The position numbers and the translations under genes are program-made. This document shows, piece by piece, positions 6,474 through 11,455 of a stretch of DNA of 11,455 bases; within the stretch, counting starts at the first letter, position 1; each line of letters opens with the position of its first letter. The notes beneath the pieces are model-generated. The model was given only the letters and a program-made list of their open reading frames with translations. It did not search any database and had not been told where the DNA came from. This DNA is from Candidatus Corynebacterium faecipullorum (lineage in GTDB: Bacteria > Actinomycetota > Actinomycetes > Mycobacteriales > Mycobacteriaceae), in NCBI GenBank assembly GCA_019114925.1, contig DXEO01000069.1, positions 1 to 11,455 on the forward strand. Direction: 5' to 3'.

Positions 6474-7178
6474 TTACAGCTCAATGGCATGCAGGGCCAC
6501 TTCCGGTTGGTTCGTGGCGAGAATATCCACCCCATTAGCCCATGCCCACTTCATGTCCTCAGGTTTATCGATAGTCCACATGTACGTGGGCAGACCATGC
6601 GCGCCGATGGCACCAGGTTGGAGCTTACCGCGCAACAGCGACATACCTAAGCCCGTGGGCTGTGATAACAGGATATCTGGGCGGTTGAAATGGCGCTCCC
6701 AATCGCGGCGCAGATAAATACGGTCGACGTGCGGGGCGAGCGCTGCCATACGACGGATGGCCCGGTGGGAAAAGGAAATCATGTGGATCCGGGGGTCGTC
6801 GAGAAGCCCTGCGTAGCGCAGCCGCAGCACCATCTGTTCTTCGAGGATGTCGCCCTGCCCCGAGGGATGCTTGGTCTCAATGTAGAGGTGGTGCTTCTTG
6901 TCCCCGAGCATGTCGAGGAGTTCGTCGAGAAGCAGCATGCGCTGGCCGCCGCCAATCTTCAGGCGACGCAGCTCCTCCCATGTCATCCGAGACACTCGGC
7001 CTGAGCCATTCGTGGTGCGGTCCAGTGTGGGATCGTGGTGGACCACCACCTTGCCGTCGCTGCTCAGGCGGATATCGCACTCGATGCCATGAATGGGAAG
7101 CTCGAGCGCTTTTTCAAAGGCAAGAGGGGATAGCTCCGGATATTTCCCGGAGTATCCCCTGTGGGCGACAATCTTCAC
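6474..7178 (-). CDS. Glycerophosphodiester phosphodiesterase (GDPD)
   Basis: GDPD enzymes cleave deacylated phospholipid diesters such as glycerophosphocholine into sn-glycerol 3-phosphate and an alcohol. The 234-residue protein has no signal peptide, so it is likely cytosolic like UgpQ. Family motifs are in order: AHRG (His6, Arg7), Glu15, the metal-binding Glu33 and Asp35 in GIECDIRLSSDG, His48 in VHHDPTLDRTT, Glu101 and Lys103 in IETKHP, and the late WTIDK and GVDILATNQP. The usual PENT is PELS here. The start is a GTG at 7178 that shares one base with the ldh stop codon (TAGTG), so translation is probably coupled; AAGGAAGAA lies upstream inside ldh. C. glutamicum has a glpQ1 gene in this neighbourhood by memory, but orthology is unverified, so no symbol is given. 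Confidence 0.92.
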   Translation of the reverse strand: MKIVAHRGYSGKYPELSPLAFEKALELPIHGIECDIRLSSDGKVVVHHDPTLDRTTNGSGRVSRMTWEELRRLKIGGGQRMLLLDELLDMLGDKKHHLYIETKHPSGQGDILEEQMVLRLRYAGLLDDPRIHMISFSHRAIRRMAALAPHVDRIYLRRDWERHFNRPDILLSQPTGLGMSLLRGKLQPGAIGAHGLPTYMWTIDKPEDMKWAWANGVDILATNQPEVALHAIEL

Positions 7179-8125
7179 TAGCCGAAGATTTCTTCCTTGA
7201 TGGTGTTGAGAGTATTGAAGGAATTCTCGAAGCGCTCCTTCTCGTGGTCATCGAGAGCCAGCTCGATAACGCGGTTGACGCCGGAGCGGTCAACGATGGC
7301 CGGGGTGCCGATGAAGACATCCTCGTGGCCGTATTCACCCTGCAGGTAAGCAGAGACAGGAAGGGCGACGGCCTGGTTCTGGATGACCGCGCGGGTGATG
7401 CGGGCCAGGGCCATGCCGATGCCGTAGGAGGTGGAGCCCTTGGCGTCGATGATGTGGTAGGCGGCGTCGCGGGTGTCCTCGAAGATCTTCTCGATGCGCT
7501 CGTTGTAGCCCGGATCCTTCTCAGAACGGTGGGACAGGGAGACACCTGCGATGTTGGCGGAGGAGACAACCGGCAGCTCGGAGTCGCCGTGCTCACCGAT
7601 GATGTAGGCGTGGACGGAGGTCGGTGCCACGTTATCCATCTCAGAGAGCATGTAGCGGTAGCGGGCCGAGTCCAGGACGGTACCGGAGCCGATGACGCGC
7701 TCGTGCGGGAAGCCGGAGGCCTTCCACACCGCGTAGGTCAGCAGGTCAACCGGGTTGGAGGCGACCAGGAAGATGCCGTCGAAGTCATTCTTCATGACGT
7801 CCGCCACGATGGAGTTCATGATCTTGACGTTCTTGTCCACGAGCTGCAGGCGGGTCTCGCCGGGCTTCTGTGCGGCACCGGCGCAGATGACGACCATGGA
7901 GGCGTCCTCGCAGTCTTCGTAGGTGCCCTTGGTCACGCGGGTGCGGGACGGGGCCCAGACGACGCCATGGTTGAGGTCCATGACGTTGCCTTCGAGCTTC
8001 TTTTCGTCGATGTCGATGATGGCCAGGTGATCAACAGTGCCCTGGTTGACCAGAGCGTAGGCGTAAGCAATTCCAACGTCGCCCGCGCCGATGAGTACTA
8101 CTTTGTTTCCAACATGATTTCCCAT
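7178..8125 (-). CDS. ldh: L-lactate dehydrogenase
   Basis: This cytosolic enzyme interconverts pyruvate plus NADH and L-lactate plus NAD+. The 315-residue length is standard. The Rossmann glycine motif GAGDVG is at 13-18, and Asp38 or Asp40 in IIDID is the NAD ribose-binding region. Gln86 in AGAAQKPGETR marks lactate rather than malate specificity, and Arg92 is the mobile-loop catalytic arginine. Asp152 and Arg155 in TVLDSARYR and His179 in IGEHGDSE complete the active site. The start ATG at 8125 is preceded by AGGAG only two bases away, an unusually tight spacing. The gene leads a likely unit with GDPD (one-base overlap) and DUF5926. In C. glutamicum the homologous gene is controlled by sugar- and lactate-responsive regulators; candidate operator repeats lie upstream here. 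Confidence 0.97.
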   Translation of the reverse strand: MGNHVGNKVVLIGAGDVGIAYAYALVNQGTVDHLAIIDIDEKKLEGNVMDLNHGVVWAPSRTRVTKGTYEDCEDASMVVICAGAAQKPGETRLQLVDKNVKIMNSIVADVMKNDFDGIFLVASNPVDLLTYAVWKASGFPHERVIGSGTVLDSARYRYMLSEMDNVAPTSVHAYIIGEHGDSELPVVSSANIAGVSLSHRSEKDPGYNERIEKIFEDTRDAAYHIIDAKGSTSYGIGMALARITRAVIQNQAVALPVSAYLQGEYGHEDVFIGTPAIVDRSGVNRVIELALDDHEKERFENSFNTLNTIKEEIFG

Positions 8126-8182
8126 GACTCCTATTGTGCCCCTAATGCCCGAGTTTTGCTCGTTATGCGCCCGAATTCACAG

Positions 8183-8227
8183 GATCGGTAGTCCGATCTC
8201 ACATTTTTGTGTCCGATTGGGTCTGAT
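8183..8227. promoter_or_regulatory. Candidate operator cluster between ldh and the hydrolase gene
   Basis: The 140-base divergent gap has GTCCGAT at 8191-8197, GTCCGAT at 8211-8217 and GTCTGAT at 8221-8227, spaced 20 and 10 bases, that is, on one helix face. GATCGG-TAGT-CCGATC (8183-8198) is a perfect inverted repeat, and CACA-TTTT-TGTG (8200-8211) is another. Known corynebacterial ldh control by SugR, LldR and GlxR makes binding sites here plausible, but I cannot assign the motif to one of them. Confidence 0.4.
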
Positions 8228-8265
8228 TAGCGACATTCCTGCACACCTACCCCAAAGCTGGTTCA

Positions 8266-10107
8266 ATGGCCAGCATGCGTCAACTTGCGCGCCGCATCGC
8301 CCTCAGGACCGCCCGCACGGGACTTCAGGCTGCCATCTTTTCGCTGGAGCTCATCAGCGATCTCACCCCCGGCATGCGCATGACCGGCAGGCGACGCCTG
8401 CCACAAAATATGTGGCCCGGGCTCTTCGGCGCCGAAGTCGCAACCTGGGCAGCTGTTTCCCCGTCGCTCTTGCCACGCCCGTGGTGGGTTACGGCCGCCA
8501 ACGTGGCCATCGGCCAAGGCGCGGGACACCTCGCCGCCACCACCGCGGCTTTCGCAGCCAAGCGCGCTCTGCGCCACGCGGGCCGACGCCCCCAGGATCG
8601 GGTCGGTCCCACTGCTCGACGTTTTTCCTACTACCTGCTGGGACTCGGAACCTTCATCGCGGGCATACGCTCCCTGCGCCACCAAACAGAGCAGGCCCGC
8701 CTCGTGGGCAAGCTCAATGACCGCGGCCCGCAATCCGCCGCACTGGGCATGGTGGCGGGCACCGCAGGCTACGGCGCCTTGCTCATCGTAGGGGAGGCAG
8801 CCCAGCTCACCGTCACCCAGCTTTCTCTCCAGGTTCAGCGTTGGCTGCCCCGGTGGATTGCCTGGCCTCTAGCCGGCGGCGCGGTGGGCTTCGCCGCAGC
8901 CGTGGCCAGCGACCGCATGGTCTGGCGCCGGCTGCTCCGCAAGGCCACTATCCAGGGCCTTGCCCTCAACAAGCTCGTCTATCCGGGCTCCGTCATGCCG
9001 TGGGAGCCGGAACGCTCCGGCAGCCCATGGTCCCACGAGCAGTGGACGGCTGTCGGCTCACAAGGCCGCGTTTTTCTCGACCGCGGCCCCCGCGCCCAGG
9101 ACATCAAAGAGGTCATGCACTTTGACCGGGCGCGCGAACCAATACGCATTTACATCGGCCTCATCCGCGGCCGTGGTCCGCAAGCCGCCGCCCGCCACGC
9201 GGTGGCGGAGATGGCCCGCACGGGGGCCTTCCACCGCGACACCATCGTGCTGCAGATGCCCTCCGGCTCAGGCTGGATCAATAATTATTCGGTCAGTGGC
9301 TATGAATTCCTCACACGCGGCAATTGCGCCACCGTGGCCTTGCAATTCGACTACCTGCCCTCCATGTTTTCCTACCTAGTGGATAAGAACCTTTCCCGCA
9401 CTTTCGCGCGCGAGCTCATCAGCGCCGTTCACGCCCGGCTCGAGCTCCTCCCCGAGGACAACCGCCCCAAGCTGTACTTCAGCGGCGAATCCCTGGGCTG
9501 CTATGCCATCGTGGAAAACTACGAGACGGTCGAAGAGCTGCTGGCGGCGTGCGATGGCGCGGTATTCACTGGGCCGCCCCGGATGACCAGTTTCATGCGG
9601 CGCCTGCACCGTGAACGCGGCTCCTTGGAGCGCTTGCCGCTTATCGACGGCGGCCGGCACCTCCGCTTCGCCGCCGTTCCCGCCCACATGGAACACGACG
9701 CCTTCGGCGAGCCCTATGGCACCTGGGAGCGCCCTCGGGTGGCGGTAGGACAGCACGCCTCCGATGCCATCGTGTGGTGGGATAGCAAGCTCATTTATGC
9801 CCGCCCCAACTGGATCCACGAGCCGACCCCCCAAACCTTGTACGCAGATACTTTTAAAAACCTGCGCTGGCATCCGTTCATCACCTTCTGGCAGGTAGCA
9901 CTGGACCAGATCAACTCGCTCAACGTGCCGGGCGGCCACGGGCATAACTACTTTGAGGAAACCTTCTGGTACTGGGATTCCGTCCTCGGATCCCAAACCC
10001 GTGCCCAGCTCACTCCGGAGCTAGCTGAGCGCATGCGGGACTTCGTGGAGCGCGACCAGCTCAACAAACCTTCTGACTTCCGCACGCACGTGCGCAAACA
10101 GCTCTAG
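8266..10107 (+). CDS. Membrane-anchored alpha/beta hydrolase (Abhydrolase_9 type, PF15420/PF10081)
   Basis: This 613-residue protein combines an N-terminal membrane domain with a C-terminal alpha/beta-hydrolase domain, an architecture typical of actinobacteria. Hydrophobic segments lie at about 52-68, 74-98, 121-135, 155-178 and 197-215; the motif SPSLLPRP (65-72) is family-like. The hydrolase domain starts near 245. Its nucleophile elbow is GESLG at 407-411 with Ser409; Asp506 in WWDSKL and His558 or His560 in GHGHNY are the probable triad partners. The substrate is unknown; an esterase or lipase acting on membrane or envelope lipids is possible. ATG 8266 is used because an in-frame stop at 8224-8226 limits extension; ATG 8275 is an alternative and neither has a good ribosome site. 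It is divergent from ldh and ends 22 bases from the msrA end with no clear terminator. Confidence 0.86.
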   Translation: MASMRQLARRIALRTARTGLQAAIFSLELISDLTPGMRMTGRRRLPQNMWPGLFGAEVATWAAVSPSLLPRPWWVTAANVAIGQGAGHLAATTAAFAAKRALRHAGRRPQDRVGPTARRFSYYLLGLGTFIAGIRSLRHQTEQARLVGKLNDRGPQSAALGMVAGTAGYGALLIVGEAAQLTVTQLSLQVQRWLPRWIAWPLAGGAVGFAAAVASDRMVWRRLLRKATIQGLALNKLVYPGSVMPWEPERSGSPWSHEQWTAVGSQGRVFLDRGPRAQDIKEVMHFDRAREPIRIYIGLIRGRGPQAAARHAVAEMARTGAFHRDTIVLQMPSGSGWINNYSVSGYEFLTRGNCATVALQFDYLPSMFSYLVDKNLSRTFARELISAVHARLELLPEDNRPKLYFSGESLGCYAIVENYETVEELLAACDGAVFTGPPRMTSFMRRLHRERGSLERLPLIDGGRHLRFAAVPAHMEHDAFGEPYGTWERPRVAVGQHASDAIVWWDSKLIYARPNWIHEPTPQTLYADTFKNLRWHPFITFWQVALDQINSLNVPGGHGHNYFEETFWYWDSVLGSQTRAQLTPELAERMRDFVERDQLNKPSDFRTHVRKQL

Positions 10108-10129
10108 CTGCACACCCGCGCTCACCACG

Positions 10130-10780
<651 letters not shown>

Positions 10781-10788
10781 GCTGGGTT

Positions 10789-10796
10789 CTCCTTCT
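10789..10796 (-). promoter_or_regulatory. Ribosome binding site that fixes the msrA start
   Basis: On the minus strand this reads AGAAGGAG, a near-perfect Shine-Dalgarno sequence with an 8-base spacer to ATG 10780. It falls within the longer open frame, so it argues that the upstream codons are untranslated leader. Confidence 0.75.
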
Positions 10797-10813
10797 CTTA
10801 GTCTTGTCCTCCC

Positions 10814-10819
10814 CTTATA
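10814..10819 (-). promoter_or_regulatory. Putative -10 box of msrA
   Basis: The minus strand reads TATAAG, preceded by G and lying about 34 bases before the msrA ATG, leaving room for a leader containing the Shine-Dalgarno site. It matches TANANT except for the last base. No convincing -35 element at 16-18 bases is seen. Confidence 0.35.
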
Positions 10820-10905
10820 CTCCGCTGCGCTGCCCACAATCCAGGTTTTTGTTCACGGCCTTCTCCCATAGAAAAAATATTGTGGCCAAATCCTCATCCG
10901 CGCCC

Positions 10906-10911
10906 TACCAT
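10906..10911 (+). promoter_or_regulatory. Putative -10 box of sodA
   Basis: TACCAT lies 33 bases before the sodA ATG, within CCTACCATGGGGTCTCG. From memory this resembles the -10 region of the strong C. glutamicum sod promoter (CCTATCATTGGGAGG). An AT-rich run (GAAAAAATATT, 10871-10881) sits upstream. Promoter activity is inferred from position and that resemblance. Confidence 0.5.
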
Positions 10912-10944
10912 GGGGTCTCGTACCCTAAAGAAAGGATGACACAA

Positions 10945-11455
10945 ATGGCTGTTTACGAACTTCCGGAACTCGACTACGCATACGACGCTCTGGAGCCGCA
11001 CATCTCCGCCGAGATCATGGAGCTGCACCACTCCAAGCACCACGCTGGCTACGTTGCTGGCGCTAACGCTGCGCTCGAGGCTCTGGAGGAGCAGCGCAAC
11101 GGCGAGGCTAACGCTGACGCTATCCGCGCTCTGTCCAAGAACCTTGCATTCAACTTGGGCGGCCACACCAATCACTCCATCTTCTGGAAGAACCTCTCCC
11201 CGAACGGTGGCGGCGAGCCGACCGGCGAGCTGGCTGAGGCTATTAACCGCGACTTCGGTTCCTTCGAGAAGTTCAAGGCTCACTTCTCCGCCGTTGCTAC
11301 CGGCCTGCAGGGCTCCGGTTGGGCAGTTCTGGGCTACGACCACGTTGCTGGCCGCCTGATTATTGAGCAGCTGACCGATCAGCAGGGCAACATCTCCGTG
11401 AACTTCACCCCGCTTCTGATGCTGGACATGTGGGAGCACGCCTTCTACCTCCAGT
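10945..11455 (+). CDS. sodA: Superoxide dismutase, Fe/Mn family, probably Mn (3' end cut off)
   Basis: SodA converts superoxide to oxygen and hydrogen peroxide. The first 170 residues are present; the frame runs off the window at DMWEHAFYLQ, so about 30 residues are missing. Metal ligands are His28 (MELHHSKHH), His77 (GGHTNHSIFW), Asp161 and His165 (DMWEHAFYLQ). Gln146 in TDQQGN aligns with the outer-sphere glutamine of Mn enzymes, where the mycobacterial Fe enzyme has histidine, so manganese is favoured. There is no signal peptide. AAAGGA at 10931-10936 is a good ribosome site eight bases before the ATG. Codons are strongly biased to GCT, GTT, CTG and TCC, more so than in neighbouring genes, as for a highly expressed protein. 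It is divergent from msrA. Confidence 0.97.
   Translation, partial: MAVYELPELDYAYDALEPHISAEIMELHHSKHHAGYVAGANAALEALEEQRNGEANADAIRALSKNLAFNLGGHTNHSIFWKNLSPNGGGEPTGELAEAINRDFGSFEKFKAHFSAVATGLQGSGWAVLGYDHVAGRLIIEQLTDQQGNISVNFTPLLMLDMWEHAFYLQ

Noticed and set aside
6980..8191. 403-codon open frame on the plus strand opposite ldh and GDPD
   Set aside because: It is the antisense shadow of two genes with clear catalytic motifs, and its translation is low-complexity Val/Gly/Asp-rich as expected from codon complementarity.
10108..10129. Terminator between the convergent hydrolase and msrA genes
   Set aside because: The 22-base gap has no stable stem with a T-tract; any termination there is not visible in sequence.
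10781..10837. N-terminal extension of MsrA by 19 residues
   Set aside because: A strong Shine-Dalgarno sequence lies inside it, directly before ATG 10780, and known MsrA proteins start near that point.

Overview
The window is a dense, GC-rich actinobacterial chromosome segment, almost certainly from a Corynebacterium. It holds eleven genes, the last one cut by the window edge. The gene set and order (prephenate dehydratase with a histidine phosphatase, an LCP protein, a glycerophosphodiester phosphodiesterase, L-lactate dehydrogenase, msrA, sodA) match, from memory, a compressed version of the C. glutamicum pheA-lcpB-glpQ1-ldh-msrA-sod region. An LCP ligase with a long cytosolic tail, an actinobacterial DUF5926 protein and an Abhydrolase_9 membrane hydrolase fit a mycolate-type actinobacterium. 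No mobile element, tRNA, rRNA, CRISPR array or foreign-looking DNA is visible, and no gene-free gap reaches 300 bases.

Layout. At 44-391 (+) is a small minimal zincin metallopeptidase. It converges on a minus-strand pair, pheA (1127-2038) followed 11 bases later by a histidine phosphatase (468-1115). Divergent from pheA across only 41 bases is a plus-strand amidase-signature gene (2080-3225), which overlaps a CPBP-type intramembrane protease gene (3222-3920) by ATGA. An LCP-family gene follows (4013-5416, +) and ends at a long symmetrical hairpin (5435-5484). That hairpin also serves the convergent minus-strand set ldh (7178-8125), GDPD (6474-7178) and DUF5926 (5523-6452), which looks like one transcription unit read toward the hairpin. 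Divergent from ldh is a 613-residue membrane alpha/beta hydrolase (8266-10107, +). It converges on msrA (10130-10780, -) with 22 bases between. msrA is divergent from sodA (10945 onward, +).

How the genes relate. pheA makes phenylpyruvate for phenylalanine. LCP, and possibly the Abhydrolase_9 hydrolase, act at the cell envelope. ldh and GDPD belong to central and glycerol-phosphate metabolism. msrA and sodA are an oxidative-defence pair sharing one 164-base control region. The most informative non-coding signals are perfect TANANT -10 boxes 8-9 bases before the ATG of pheA, the amidase gene and the LCP gene, implying leaderless mRNAs; an inverted repeat directly upstream of the LCP -10 box; a cluster of repeated GTCYGAT motifs between ldh and the hydrolase; the long hairpin; and short CTACCGTAG palindromes in the first convergent gap. 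I see no evidence for a new defence or biosynthetic system; the region reads as core genome.
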